Notes: a model not told the origin generated them from the sequence alone. A DNA stretch of 64,000 bases from Lentisalinibacter sp964427415 (GCA_964427415.1 CAYRUH010000010.1:1-64000); one strand, 5' to 3'. Positions 29,286 to 37,804 are shown, counted from the stretch's first letter. Program-made: numbers and translations.

Positions 29286-31018
29286 CGTCCCGCCGCCTGC
29301 ATGGCCTGCACGACCTCGCCGGGCTTGCGCACCGGCAGGTCGTCCGGCGGCACGGCCAGCAGGCGCAGCGCTTCGGAAGCGACCCGGGCGAATACCGGCG
29401 CCGACACCTCGCCGCCGTAGTAGTCGTCCCCGGTCGGCTCGTCGATCACAACCACCACGGCGAGCCGCGGGTCGCTGGCCGGCGCGAGACCGGCGAAGAT
29501 GGCGAGATAACGGTCCTCGGCGTAGCCTCCGGCCGCGAATTTCCTTGCCGTGCCGGTCTTGCCGGCGATGCGGTACCCGGGCACGGCCGCCCGCGTGCCG
29601 GTGCCGCCCGGCAGCACCACCTGCTCCATCATCCCCAGCACCTGCTGCGCGTTGGACTCGGCGATGACCCGGTTTGCCGGCGGCGGCTCGTCCAGCTTCA
29701 GCAGCGATACCGGCCGCATCAGGCCGCCGCTGCCAATCACCGCATAGGCCCGCGCGAGCTGCAACGGCGTTACCGACAGGCCGTAGCCGTAGGCCAGCGT
29801 TGCCTGGCTGATCCGCCGCCAGTGGTTGTAATGGCTCAGCAGTCCCGCCGACTCGCCGGGGAAGCCGCAGGAAGTGAGACTGCCGATGCCGAAGCCCGAC
29901 AGGGTCTGCCACAGTTGCTCCGGCTCCAGGGACATCGCGATCTTGGTGATGCCCACGTTGCTGGAACGGGCCAGCACCGTCGTGAGATCGATCGGGCCCA
30001 GGTCCTCGGTATCCTCGATCCGCTTGGCGCCGACCTCGACCCAGCCCGGCCCGGTATCGACGACGCTGCCCGGCCGGAACCGGCCGCTCTCCAGCGCCGC
30101 AGCCATCACCAGCGGCTTCACGCTGGAACCGGGCTCAAGGATGTCGGTGACGGCGCGGTTGCGGTAACGCTCCACCGCCAGCTGGGAGCGGTCGTTCGGG
30201 TTGTAGGCGGGCTGGTTCACCATGGCCAGCACCTCGCCCGTGTCCACGTCCAGCACCACGATCGATCCGGCAGTGGCGCCATGGCGCCGGACGGCCGCCT
30301 TCAGCTCCCGGTAGGCGAGATACTGGATGGTGAGATCGATACTGGCCGCGAGGACGCGCCCGTGCTGGGGCGGACGGATGCTCTCGACGTCCTCGATGGA
30401 GCGTCCCCGGTTGTCCTTCAGCACCCGCTTGGCGCCCGGCTCGCCGGCGAGCCAATGGTTGAACGCGAGTTCCAGTCCCTCCTGGCCCGAATCGTCGATG
30501 TCGGTGAAGCCGAGCAGGTGGCCCGTGACTTCGCCGGCGGGATAGAAGCGGCGGTACTCCCGCAGCACGTTCACACCGGGCAGCCCCTCCGCCTGCACCC
30601 GGTCAGCCAGGTCCGGCGGCAGGTGGCGGCGCAGGTAGACGAACTCCCGATCCATGCTGCGGGTGAGCCGGCGCATGAGCTGCTCGGGGTCCAGCTCCAG
30701 CAGGCTGGCCAACCCTGGCACGTCGTCGGCGGCGGGCGCGAGCTGGCCCGGATTCGCCCAGATGCTGTCTACCGGCGTGGAGACTGCCAGCGGCTCGCCG
30801 TTGCGGTCAGTGATGGCGCCGCGATGGGCCGAGATCTTCGCCGTGCGCAGATGCCGCGCGTCGGCCTCCCGCGCCAGGAAATCGTTGTTCAGCACCTGCA
30901 GGTCGACGGCCCGGGCCACCAGCGCCGCGGCCGTCAGGGCGAAGAAGCCGAACACCAGTGCGCTGCGGTTGCGGAACCGCCGCACCGCCTGCTCTTTCTT
31001 GCGGGCTCCTTTCTTCAT
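29282..31018 (-). CDS. ftsI: FtsI (PBP3), septal transpeptidase
   Basis: Encodes 578 residues: a basic cytoplasmic start, one membrane span (about 20-40), a pedestal domain, and the transpeptidase domain. The active site Ser298-x-x-Lys301 (GSSVKP), SSN at 352-354 and KTGT at 487-490 are intact. It crosslinks septal peptidoglycan with FtsW. Four-base overlaps with ftsL and murE suggest coupled translation. Confidence 0.98.
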   Translation of the reverse strand: MKKGARKKEQAVRRFRNRSALVFGFFALTAAALVARAVDLQVLNNDFLAREADARHLRTAKISAHRGAITDRNGEPLAVSTPVDSIWANPGQLAPAADDVPGLASLLELDPEQLMRRLTRSMDREFVYLRRHLPPDLADRVQAEGLPGVNVLREYRRFYPAGEVTGHLLGFTDIDDSGQEGLELAFNHWLAGEPGAKRVLKDNRGRSIEDVESIRPPQHGRVLAASIDLTIQYLAYRELKAAVRRHGATAGSIVVLDVDTGEVLAMVNQPAYNPNDRSQLAVERYRNRAVTDILEPGSSVKPLVMAAALESGRFRPGSVVDTGPGWVEVGAKRIEDTEDLGPIDLTTVLARSSNVGITKIAMSLEPEQLWQTLSGFGIGSLTSCGFPGESAGLLSHYNHWRRISQATLAYGYGLSVTPLQLARAYAVIGSGGLMRPVSLLKLDEPPPANRVIAESNAQQVLGMMEQVVLPGGTGTRAAVPGYRIAGKTGTARKFAAGGYAEDRYLAIFAGLAPASDPRLAVVVVIDEPTGDDYYGGEVSAPVFARVASEALRLLAVPPDDLPVRKPGEVVQAMQAAGR

Positions 31019-31317
31019 TGCGGTTTCACGATGTAGATGTCGCTGGTCTGGGGCCGCTCCAGCTCCAGTTCACGGCGGGCGATGCGCTCCACCCGGGCGT
31101 GGGTGGCATAGGCGCTCTGCTCGATCTGCAGCCTGCCCCATTCGATGTTCAGCGCATCGCGCTCGCCGCTGAGCTCCTGCAGTTGCACGAACAGCTCCCG
31201 GGATTCCTGCCGGGTATGGATGATGGCCATCGCCGAGGCCACGCATGCGAGCGCGAGGACCAGCGTCAGACCCAGGGGCACCGTGCCCGGGAGCGGCTTC
31301 TTCGGCTGCCGGCTCAT
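31015..31317 (-). CDS. ftsL: Cell division protein FtsL
   Basis: Encodes 100 residues, a small bitopic membrane protein. A basic tail (about 1-15) precedes one span (about 16-32) and a heptad coiled coil that pairs with FtsB. The C-terminal block ATHARVERIARRELELERP is a family mark. Placed between rsmH and ftsI, with ATGA overlaps on both sides. Confidence 0.93.
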   Translation of the reverse strand: MSRQPKKPLPGTVPLGLTLVLALACVASAMAIIHTRQESRELFVQLQELSGERDALNIEWGRLQIEQSAYATHARVERIARRELELERPQTSDIYIVKPQ

Positions 31318-32243
31318 GCCACTTTCTCCGCCACGCGCAGCCGCGCGCTCCGGGCCCGGGGGTTTGTCTCCGCTTCTTTGGCCGAGGGTGTCAGCGGCTT
31401 GGCCACCAGCCTGAGCCAGGCCCGTGCCGCGGCCGGCACTTGCGGCAGGCCCCGGTAACGGGGGTCATCCAGCGAGCCTTCGCGCATGAAGCGCTTCACA
31501 ATGCGGTCTTCCAGCGAATGGAAGCTGATCACCGCGAGCCGCCCGCCGGGTGCGAGCACCTCGCGCACCTGTGGCAGCGCCCCTGCGATCGACTCGAGTT
31601 CCCGGTTCAGATAGATACGCACCGCCTGGAAGGTCTTCGTGGCGGGGTGGCGCTCGCCGGGCTTGCGCCGCCCCAGCACCGACTCGACGACGCGGGCGAA
31701 CTCGCCCGTGGTAGCGAGCGGAGCTTCTTCCCGCACGCGGACCACGGCCCGGGCGATACGCGCCGCCTGCCGTTCCTCACCGTAGGTTTTCAACACCTCT
31801 CGCAACTCGCGCTCCGATACCCGGTTCAGCCAGTCGGCTGCGCTCAGGCCTTCCTGCCGGTCCATCCGCATGTCCAGCGGGCCGTCCTGTCTGAAGCTGA
31901 AGCCGCGCTCCGCGTCGTCCAGCTGTGGCGAGGAAACCCCCAGATCGAAGAGAATCCCGTCGGTCCTGCCGCCGAAGCCTTGCCTGACCGCGATAGCCCC
32001 GAGATCCGCGAAATTCCCCCGTTCGATACGAAACCGTCCGTCTTCCGAAAACCGTTCCCTTCCGGCGTCGACCGCCTCTTCGTCCCGGTCGATCGCCAGC
32101 AGCCTCCCGACGGGACCCAGTCTGTCCAGGATCGCCGCGCTGTGACCGCCCCGCCCGAAGGTCGCATCGATGTAGCGACCGTCGGGCCGTATCGCCAGAC
32201 CCTCCAGCACCTCGGCCAGAAGGACCGGGATATGCTCAGTCAC
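31314..32243 (-). CDS. rsmH: 16S rRNA m4C1402 methyltransferase RsmH
   Basis: Encodes 309 residues, methylating N4 of C1402 in 16S rRNA. The SAM-binding start HIPVLLAEVLEG, YIDATFGRGGHS, FDLGVSSPQLDD and SFHSLEDRIVKRF are the family blocks (formerly MraW). It starts with GTG at 32243, 21 bases after mraZ. Confidence 0.97.
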   Translation of the reverse strand: MTEHIPVLLAEVLEGLAIRPDGRYIDATFGRGGHSAAILDRLGPVGRLLAIDRDEEAVDAGRERFSEDGRFRIERGNFADLGAIAVRQGFGGRTDGILFDLGVSSPQLDDAERGFSFRQDGPLDMRMDRQEGLSAADWLNRVSERELREVLKTYGEERQAARIARAVVRVREEAPLATTGEFARVVESVLGRRKPGERHPATKTFQAVRIYLNRELESIAGALPQVREVLAPGGRLAVISFHSLEDRIVKRFMREGSLDDPRYRGLPQVPAAARAWLRLVAKPLTPSAKEAETNPRARSARLRVAEKVA

Positions 32244-32264
32244 TCGGCGCCAACCACCTTGTTT

Positions 32265-32720
32265 TTATAAGGACAGCGATTCGAGCTCTGCCGACAGCGG
32301 CAGCTCGTCGCCCTCCTCGTCTGCCAACCAGGAGTCGCGCCGGTCGTTCCAGCGCTCCTCGTCCCATAACTCGAACTTGTTGCCCTGGCCGATCAGCAGC
32401 GTGTGCTTCTCCAGCCCGGCGAACTCCCGTAGCTCTCTGGGCAGTAGAATGCGACCATGACCGTCGAGTTCGACCTCGTGCGCATGGCCCACCATCAGGC
32501 GCTGCAGCCGACGGGCCTTGCGGTCGAAAGACGGCAGGCGATTCAACTTGCGCTCGATCTCTTCCCAGTCGGGCAACGGATAGATAAGGAGGCAGTAATC
32601 CCGATCCACCGTGACCACAAGGTGCCCGTCAGAACGCGCGGCGATCCGCTCGCGGTAGCGCGTCGGTATCGCCATGCGCCCTTTGGCGTCCAGCGTGACT
32701 TTGGTGGCACCTCGAAACAT
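32265..32720 (-). CDS. mraZ: Transcriptional regulator MraZ
   Basis: Encodes 151 residues, nearly the E. coli length, from the ATG at 32720 (MFRGATKVTLDAKGRMAIP). Two AbrB-like DNA-binding halves are seen, the second with VELDGHGRILLPRELREF. A TTG at 32747 would add nine residues but lies inside the MraZ boxes. MraZ represses its own dcw promoter. The first gene of the cluster, directly behind its operator and a sigma-70 promoter. Confidence 0.95.
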   Translation of the reverse strand: MFRGATKVTLDAKGRMAIPTRYRERIAARSDGHLVVTVDRDYCLLIYPLPDWEEIERKLNRLPSFDRKARRLQRLMVGHAHEVELDGHGRILLPRELREFAGLEKHTLLIGQGNKFELWDEERWNDRRDSWLADEEGDELPLSAELESLSL

Positions 32721-32731
32721 GTGTGGCGGGA

Positions 32732-32766
32732 ACCCCTGTAATCCCAATTAATCCCACTTTTCACCA
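32732..32766 (-). promoter_or_regulatory. MraZ-box operator
   Basis: On the minus strand, the five-base words TGGTG (32766-32762), TGGGA (32756-32752), TGGGA (32746-32742) and a weaker GGGGT (32736-32732) recur at exactly ten-base steps. MraZ is known to bind tandem TGGGN repeats separated by five bases. They lie between the promoter and the mraZ start codon, so MraZ binding would block the transcript leader. Confidence 0.85.
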
Positions 32767-32775
32767 CTTTTCGAC

Positions 32776-32804
32776 ACTATAGGGACCGCCCCCGGAGGCG
32801 TCAA
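32776..32804 (-). promoter_or_regulatory. Sigma-70 promoter of the mraZ/dcw operon
   Basis: On the minus strand, TTGACG (32804-32799), a 17-base spacer, and TATAGT (32781-32776). Both hexamers match the consensus in five of six places. Transcription should start near 32769, at the edge of the MraZ boxes. Confidence 0.85.
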
Positions 32805-33046
32805 TAACGGTGCGCGGATTATCACTTGTGGGACAGGGACTTAGCAGGCAGAAGCCCGGTCCGGGCAGGGCCGGTTGGCGGTATATAAAGCCGGAAATCA
32901 GTAGCTTAAATGCGCCTTTTGAGCGGCGGCTAAGCTGACTGTCGCCGATCGGCGACAGGGGCATCACCGGGATCGCGGAGGCCGTCCCTTGCGCAAAACG
33001 GCGGAACGGGAGCCACCCCACTACGAGCCTGGAAAAGGAAAAGGAA
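32805..33046. other. Intergenic region between the mraZ promoter and rnpB
   Basis: About 240 bases without a gene. It contains an AT-rich stretch with TATATAAAG (about 32881-32889), the perfect 20-base palindrome at 32939-32958, and three tandem GGAAAA units from about 33031 to 33048 which, on the minus strand, give a T-rich run right after rnpB. No ORF is supported. Confidence 0.55.
32939..32958. repeat. Perfect 20-base palindrome
   Basis: CTGTCGCC-GATC-GGCGACAG lies between rnpB and the mraZ promoter. It contains the GTCGCC-N4-GGCGAC dyad also found at 7858-7873. No T-run follows on either strand, so it looks more like a protein-binding site or a small dispersed repeat than a terminator. 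Confidence 0.55.
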
Positions 33047-33408
33047 AAGGAGCCGGCCGATAAGCCGGGTTCTGTCGAGGGCAATCATTCATCTGGGGCA
33101 GCCGTCACCAGCTGCCTCTAGCGACCTACCCGGGAGTCCGTTCGGGACCGACGGTGCGGCTCGCGCCGCGCACTCCCCTATTTGGTCTTGCTCCGGACGG
33201 GGTTTACCTTGCCGCGGCGTGTTACCACCCGCGCGGTGCGCTCTTACCGCACCATTTCACCCTTGCCAGTGCCTTGCGGCACTTCGGCGGTGTGCTTTCT
33301 GTTGCACTTTCCGTAGGCTCGCGCCCCCCAGGCGTTACCTGGCGTCCTGTCCGATGGAGCCCGGACTTTCCTCCCCGCACGAGGCGGGGCGATTGCCTGG
33401 CCGGCTCC
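33047..33408 (-). ncRNA. rnpB: RNase P RNA (class A)
   Basis: About 362 nt on the minus strand, the catalytic RNA that trims tRNA 5' ends. The 5' end GGAGCCGGCCAGGCAATCGCC pairs with the 3' end GGCCGGCTCC (P1). The universal GAGGAAAGTCCGGGCTCC (P4 region), ACAGAAA, GGTAAGAGCGCACC and, near the 3' end, CAGAACCCGGCTTATCGG are all in place. Ends are estimated to within a few bases. The three TTTTCC units after the 3' end may help termination. Confidence 0.96.
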
Positions 33409-33460
33409 CGAATCCAAATTAGGGTAAGCCGGTGACGGAATCAAGCATCCCGACGAGGTC

Positions 33461-34351
33461 TCAGGCGCCGCCTTTCAGTGCCAGCGCCCGTCGGTAGAGC
33501 CGGTTCCGGGGCGCGCCGGTCAGCCGGGCGGCGAGCTTCGCGGCGGTCTTCACCGGCAATTCCTCCAGCAGGAGGCCGAGCACGCGGTCGGCTTCCGCCT
33601 CGTCCTCGCCTTCCTCGCCTTCCTCGCCGGACGGTTCACCGCCCACGCAGACGACGAATTCGCCTCTCGCCGTGATGGCGCCGTCCCGCCACGCCGCGGC
33701 CATCCCGCCGGCCGTATCCCGGTAGAAGGTCTCGTGGGCCTTGGTGATTTCCCGGCCGATCACCACGGGCCGGGCCGGCCCGAGCACGGCGGCCAGGTCC
33801 TCCAGCAACTCGCCGCAGCGATGCACGGATTCGTAGAGGACCAGCGTGCGCGGGTCCGTGCGCACGGCCTGCAGCCACCGCTGGCGAGCCTCCCGCCGGG
33901 CCGGCGGGAAGCCCAGGAATACGAAACTGTCAGTCGGCAGTCCCGCAGCGCTCAGCGCGGCGATGGCCGCACAGGAGCCCGGGACGGGCGAGACGCTGAG
34001 CCCGGCGGCAACCGCTGCCCGCACGAGGCGGTAACCGGGATCGCTCACCAGCGGCGTGCCCGCATCGCTGACCAGCGCCATCGATTCGCCGGCCCCGAGA
34101 CGCTCGACCAGGCCCGGTATCGCCCGCTCCTCGTTATGCTCGTGCAGCGCGAAAAGCGGCTTTTTGACGCCGAAATGGGTTAGCAATCGTCGGGTGTGGC
34201 GGGTATCCTCCGCTGCGATCAGGTCGACCACCCCGAGCGTGTCCCGCGCCCGCACGGACAGATCGTCCAGATTGCCGATGGGCGTGGCGACGACGTACAG
34301 TACTCCGGCGGTATCCGGCGCCGGTGAGTTCTCTCCAGCGGCTCTGGCCAT
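33461..34351 (-). CDS. rsmI: 16S rRNA 2'-O-methyltransferase RsmI
   Basis: Encodes 296 residues from ATG 34351; an upstream ATG at 34393 would add 14 residues but overlap the lpoA start. It methylates the ribose of C1402, the same nucleotide that RsmH modifies. The tetrapyrrole-methylase fold shows GVLYVVATPIGNLDDLS, AAEDTRHTRRLL, LVSDAGTPLVSDPGYRLV and VPGSCAAIAAL. An acidic Glu/Gly-rich insert (about 230-245) precedes the C-terminal helical part. Confidence 0.95.
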   Translation of the reverse strand: MARAAGENSPAPDTAGVLYVVATPIGNLDDLSVRARDTLGVVDLIAAEDTRHTRRLLTHFGVKKPLFALHEHNEERAIPGLVERLGAGESMALVSDAGTPLVSDPGYRLVRAAVAAGLSVSPVPGSCAAIAALSAAGLPTDSFVFLGFPPARREARQRWLQAVRTDPRTLVLYESVHRCGELLEDLAAVLGPARPVVIGREITKAHETFYRDTAGGMAAAWRDGAITARGEFVVCVGGEPSGEEGEEGEDEAEADRVLGLLLEELPVKTAAKLAARLTGAPRNRLYRRALALKGGA

Positions 34352-34382
34352 CTCGGGGTCTTTCAAGAGGAATCGTCGCATC

Positions 34383-36356
34383 GTGCATGGCAACTACACG
34401 CGAGGGCAAGCCGCCCTGCGCATCTTCGCGCTGCTGCTCGCCGCGCTGTTCGCTGTCGGCTGCCAGACTACGCCGGGCGGCAGCGGCGAACCCCAGGCCG
34501 AGGCCCGGGCCGGATCGCTGGCAGCGGCCGGGCGCCACCAGGACGCCGCCCGCATCTACATCGCGCTGGCCGGCGACGCGGCCGGCGACGAGCGCACCCG
34601 CCTGACCCTGCGGGCCGTGGAGGAATGGCTGCGCGCCGGCGACATCGCCCGGGCGCGGACCGCCTTCGCCAGCACGGAGGAGCCGGCGGATGCCGATCTC
34701 GCCACCGATTGGGCGCTGACCGCGGCACGCCTGGATCTCGCGGCCGGCGACGCTGCCACAGCGCTGGAGCGACTGCAGGCCCTGGACAACCTGAGCCTGC
34801 GGGTGGAACAGCGCCTGCGCCGGGATGCGCTGCGGGGCGCGGCGCTGTTCGACACGGGCCGGACCCGGGAGGCGCTGGAACTGCTGGTGCGTCGGGAACT
34901 CTGGCTGGATGATGCCACGGCCGTGCGCATGAACCACGAGATCATCTGGGCGGGACTCATCGGCACGCCGCCGGCGCAACTGGAGGCGGCACTGGCCGAG
35001 GCGTCCGAGCCGACCATACGGGGCTGGCTGGAGCTCGGATTGACCGGCACCGCCGCCGCAGCGGATTCCCTCGCCTTCCGCCGCGGCGTCATGGACTGGC
35101 GTCAGTCTTACCCGCGGCACCCGGCCCTGGCCGACCTGGTGCCTGCCCTGCTGAACGTCGACATCTCGGCAGGCGCCTATCCGCGCCAGATCGGTGTGCT
35201 GCTGCCCCTGTCCGGGCGCAGTGGCCGGGCCGGAGCGGCCATCCGGGACGGCATCCTCGGCGCCTGGTTCAAAGACTTCCGTGCGGGCATGAAGCCGCTC
35301 ATCCGCTTCTACGATGTCGCTGCCGACGGCAACGTGTTCAGTTACCGGCAGGCGGTGGAAGACGGCGCCGAGTTCGTCATCGGCCCGCTGCTGAAACCCT
35401 CGGTGATGGATATCGCCACCGGGGTTGAGATCGCCGTGCCGACACTGGCGCTGAACTCGCTGCCCGAAGAGATGCAGGCGCCCGCCGGCCTGTACCAGTT
35501 CGCCCTCGCACCCGAAGACGAGGCCGCCCAGGTCGGCCGGCGGGTGGTGATCGACGAACATCCGCGGGGCGTGGCGCTCGTCCCGGCGTCCGACTGGGGC
35601 GAGCGCGTGCTCGGCGCTTTCGCCGCCTCGCTGGACCAGTCCGGCGGCAGGCTGCTGGATTACCGCCGCTACCAGCCGGGCGCCGCCGATTTCTCCGACA
35701 CCATCGAGGATCTCCTGCTGCTCGACGAGAGCATTCAGCGTTACCGGCAGCTGCGCGGTCTGGTGGGCGGATCGCTGCAGTTCGAGCCCCGGCGCCGGGG
35801 CGACATCGACTTCATCTTCCTCGCCGCCGACGGCGCCACTGCCCGGCTGTTGCGGCCACAATTGCGTTTCCATTACGCCGGTGGTCTGCCCGTCTACGCC
35901 ACCTCGACCATCAACGGCCGCGACGGCCGCAGCAACTCCGATCTGAACGGCGTGCTGTTCCCGGAGGTTCCGTGGATCGTCTCGGAGCGCGCGGAGATCG
36001 AAGGCCTGCGCGCCACCTACGCCGAGCTGTGGCCGGGTTCCGCGCCCCTGTCCCGGCTGCACGCCATGGGCTACGACGCCTACCGGCTGGTCGGCGCGCT
36101 GCAGGACGGCGCCGGCAGCGGACTGGAGGAACCCCTGCAGGGCATGACCGGGGCGCTCAGCATGGACTTGCGCGGCGTGATCCACCGCCGCCTGCCCATC
36201 GCCACGTTCGAGCGGGGCGAGATCGTCGCGGTGGCGGAACCGCTGCCCGAGACCGGGGACGAGGCGGAGCTGCCGCCGGGCATCGACAGCCTGCTCCCGG
36301 ATCCGCTCCGGGAGCAGCCGCCGGCATCGTGGGACGCACCGGCCGACAGCGACTAG
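34383..36356 (+). CDS. lpoA: LpoA-type outer-membrane lipoprotein activator of PBP1A
   Basis: Encodes 657 residues from GTG 34383, with AGAGGA ten bases upstream. A signal peptide (ALRIFALLLAALFAVGC) ends in a lipobox-like AVGC. An N-terminal TPR-like helical part (about 35-250) precedes a periplasmic-binding-protein fold (IGVLLPLSGRSGRAGAAIRDGILGA onward), the LpoA layout. LpoA reaches from the outer membrane to stimulate PBP1A. The frame is open upstream to 34056, but that part overlaps rsmI. Divergent rsmI and downstream yraN-diaA match the E. coli order. Confidence 0.9.
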   Translation: MHGNYTRGQAALRIFALLLAALFAVGCQTTPGGSGEPQAEARAGSLAAAGRHQDAARIYIALAGDAAGDERTRLTLRAVEEWLRAGDIARARTAFASTEEPADADLATDWALTAARLDLAAGDAATALERLQALDNLSLRVEQRLRRDALRGAALFDTGRTREALELLVRRELWLDDATAVRMNHEIIWAGLIGTPPAQLEAALAEASEPTIRGWLELGLTGTAAAADSLAFRRGVMDWRQSYPRHPALADLVPALLNVDISAGAYPRQIGVLLPLSGRSGRAGAAIRDGILGAWFKDFRAGMKPLIRFYDVAADGNVFSYRQAVEDGAEFVIGPLLKPSVMDIATGVEIAVPTLALNSLPEEMQAPAGLYQFALAPEDEAAQVGRRVVIDEHPRGVALVPASDWGERVLGAFAASLDQSGGRLLDYRRYQPGAADFSDTIEDLLLLDESIQRYRQLRGLVGGSLQFEPRRRGDIDFIFLAADGATARLLRPQLRFHYAGGLPVYATSTINGRDGRSNSDLNGVLFPEVPWIVSERAEIEGLRATYAELWPGSAPLSRLHAMGYDAYRLVGALQDGAGSGLEEPLQGMTGALSMDLRGVIHRRLPIATFERGEIVAVAEPLPETGDEAELPPGIDSLLPDPLREQPPASWDAPADSD

Positions 36357-36703
36357 GAGACGGCGCCGAGGTATTGGCCCGCCGCCACCTCGAGAGCGCC
36401 GGACTCGAATGCGTGGCGGCGAATTACCGCTGCCGCCTGGGCGAGCTGGACCTCATCATGCAGACCGGGAACACGCTGGTCGTGGTGGAGGTCCGCTACC
36501 GGGGACCCGGCGCACGCTACAGCGCCCGCGACTCCGTCTCGCGGTCCAAGCAGCACCGGATCGTTCGCGCCACCGAGCAGTTTCTCTGCCGGCATCCCCG
36601 CTATGCGGAGATGCAATTCCGCTTCGACGTCGTCTGCATCGATGTGAGCGCAGACGGGCGTCCACGGCTACAATGGCTGCAAGACGCCTTCCGACTATGG
36701 TGA
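36329..36703 (+). CDS. yraN: YraN family protein (UPF0102)
   Basis: Encodes 124 residues from a GTG that overlaps the lpoA end by 28 bases. The family core is clear: GAEVLARRHLESAGLECVAANYRC, then GELDLIM and VVVEVRYR, a pattern like the Holliday-junction/restriction-endonuclease fold (E-x-D ... E-V-R). Its molecular role is unknown. The start is less certain than the frame; the reading frame stays open far upstream as a shadow of lpoA. Confidence 0.87.
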   Translation: MGRTGRQRLGDGAEVLARRHLESAGLECVAANYRCRLGELDLIMQTGNTLVVVEVRYRGPGARYSARDSVSRSKQHRIVRATEQFLCRHPRYAEMQFRFDVVCIDVSADGRPRLQWLQDAFRLW

Positions 36704-36731
36704 GGAGCACGCACGAGAGCTGAGAACGGCC

Positions 36732-37322
36732 ATGGAATCCGAGAGCATCGTCAGAGACCACTTCGCCGAGAGCATCGCCGTCAAGCAGGCCGCGACGAAA
36801 AGCCTGGCCCTGCCCGTCGCCGCCGGCGGGTCGATGCTTACCCGGTGCCTGCTGGAGGACGGCAAGATCCTCTCCTGCGGCAACGGCGGCTCAGCGGGCG
36901 ACGCCCAGCATTTCTCCGCCGAGCTGCTGAACCGCTTCGAGAGGGAGCGTCCCGGTCTGCCGGGGCTGGCGCTGACCACGGACTCCTCCACACTGACGTC
37001 GATCTCGAACGACTACGCTTATGAGGAGATCTTCGCCAAGCAGGTCCGCGCGCTTGGCCGGCCGGGCGATGTGCTGCTGGCGATATCCACGTCCGGGAAT
37101 TCGGAGAACGTCTGCCGTGCGATCACGGCCGCCCACGAGCGAAGCATGCCGGTCCTCGCCCTCACCGGGCGGGAAGGCGGCCGCATCGCCAGCATGCTGG
37201 GCGCCGACGACGTAGAGATACGGGTACCAGCGGAGCGCACCGCACGAATCCAGGAAGTGCACCTTGTGGTGATCCACTGCCTGTGCGATCTCATCGACCG
37301 CTCGCTGCTGGGCAGCGGCTAG
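36732..37322 (+). CDS. diaA: SIS-domain protein, DiaA/phosphoheptose isomerase type
   Basis: Encodes 196 residues, one SIS domain. CGNGGSAGDAQHFSAELLNRF, LLAISTSGNSENV and a C-terminal EVHLVVIHCLCDLID are shared by DiaA and GmhA. DiaA binds DnaA and promotes timely initiation; GmhA isomerises sedoheptulose 7-phosphate for LPS core. Location after lpoA-yraN favours DiaA, since that is the E. coli order, but sequence alone does not exclude GmhA. Confidence 0.82.
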   Translation: MESESIVRDHFAESIAVKQAATKSLALPVAAGGSMLTRCLLEDGKILSCGNGGSAGDAQHFSAELLNRFERERPGLPGLALTTDSSTLTSISNDYAYEEIFAKQVRALGRPGDVLLAISTSGNSENVCRAITAAHERSMPVLALTGREGGRIASMLGADDVEIRVPAERTARIQEVHLVVIHCLCDLIDRSLLGSG

Positions 37323-37341
37323 TGTCCCGTGCGGGCGCTGC

Positions 37342-37782
37342 CTACTTCACCACCTTGAGGTGGGAGGGGCGGTCGCCGCGCTCGCTATCGCTAGCGTCGT
37401 CGTTGTCGTTGCCGCCGTCGTCACCGCGGCCGTCCGGGGGTTCCGGTCCGTCGTCGTTCTGGGAGAAGATCATGCCCTGGCCGGTTTCCCGTGCATAGAT
37501 GCCCAGGATAGCGGTTACCGGCACCCAGACGTTGTAGGGTGTGCCGCCGAAACGGGCGCGGAAACTGACCGCCTCGTTGTCGAGTCTCAGGTCATGGGCG
37601 GCGGAATAGCTGATATTGAGGATGATGCGGCCGTCCTTCGCGTGCCGCTCGGGCACGTTGACGCCGGACATTGTGGCGTCGACGACGATGTGCGGCGTGT
37701 GCCCGCTGTCGCTCATCCACTCGTGCATTGCCCGCACGAGGTAAGGGCGTTTCGATACCGCTGCCGGAGCCTCGGAACTCAT
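37342..37782 (-). CDS. sspB: ClpXP adaptor SspB
   Basis: Encodes 146 residues from ATG 37782. The SspB fold (KRPYLVRAMHEWMSDSGHTPHIVVDA) recognises ssrA tags. A long acidic, Asp/Gly/Asn-rich linker leads to the C-terminal RPSHLKVVK, the motif that docks on the ClpX zinc domain. Follows sspA by 22 bases. Converges on diaA with 19 bases between the stops. Confidence 0.95.
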   Translation of the reverse strand: MSSEAPAAVSKRPYLVRAMHEWMSDSGHTPHIVVDATMSGVNVPERHAKDGRIILNISYSAAHDLRLDNEAVSFRARFGGTPYNVWVPVTAILGIYARETGQGMIFSQNDDGPEPPDGRGDDGGNDNDDASDSERGDRPSHLKVVK

Positions 37783-37804
37783 GCCGTGGCTGGCGCCCGC
37801 GCTC

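Noticed and set aside
33031..33048. GGAAAA tandem units as a CRISPR-like or transposon repeat
   Set aside because: Only three short units with no spacers, directly at the end of rnpB; a simple-sequence repeat is enough.
34134..36185. 683-residue minus-strand ORF opposite lpoA
   Set aside because: Shadow of lpoA; no motif and no ribosome binding site.
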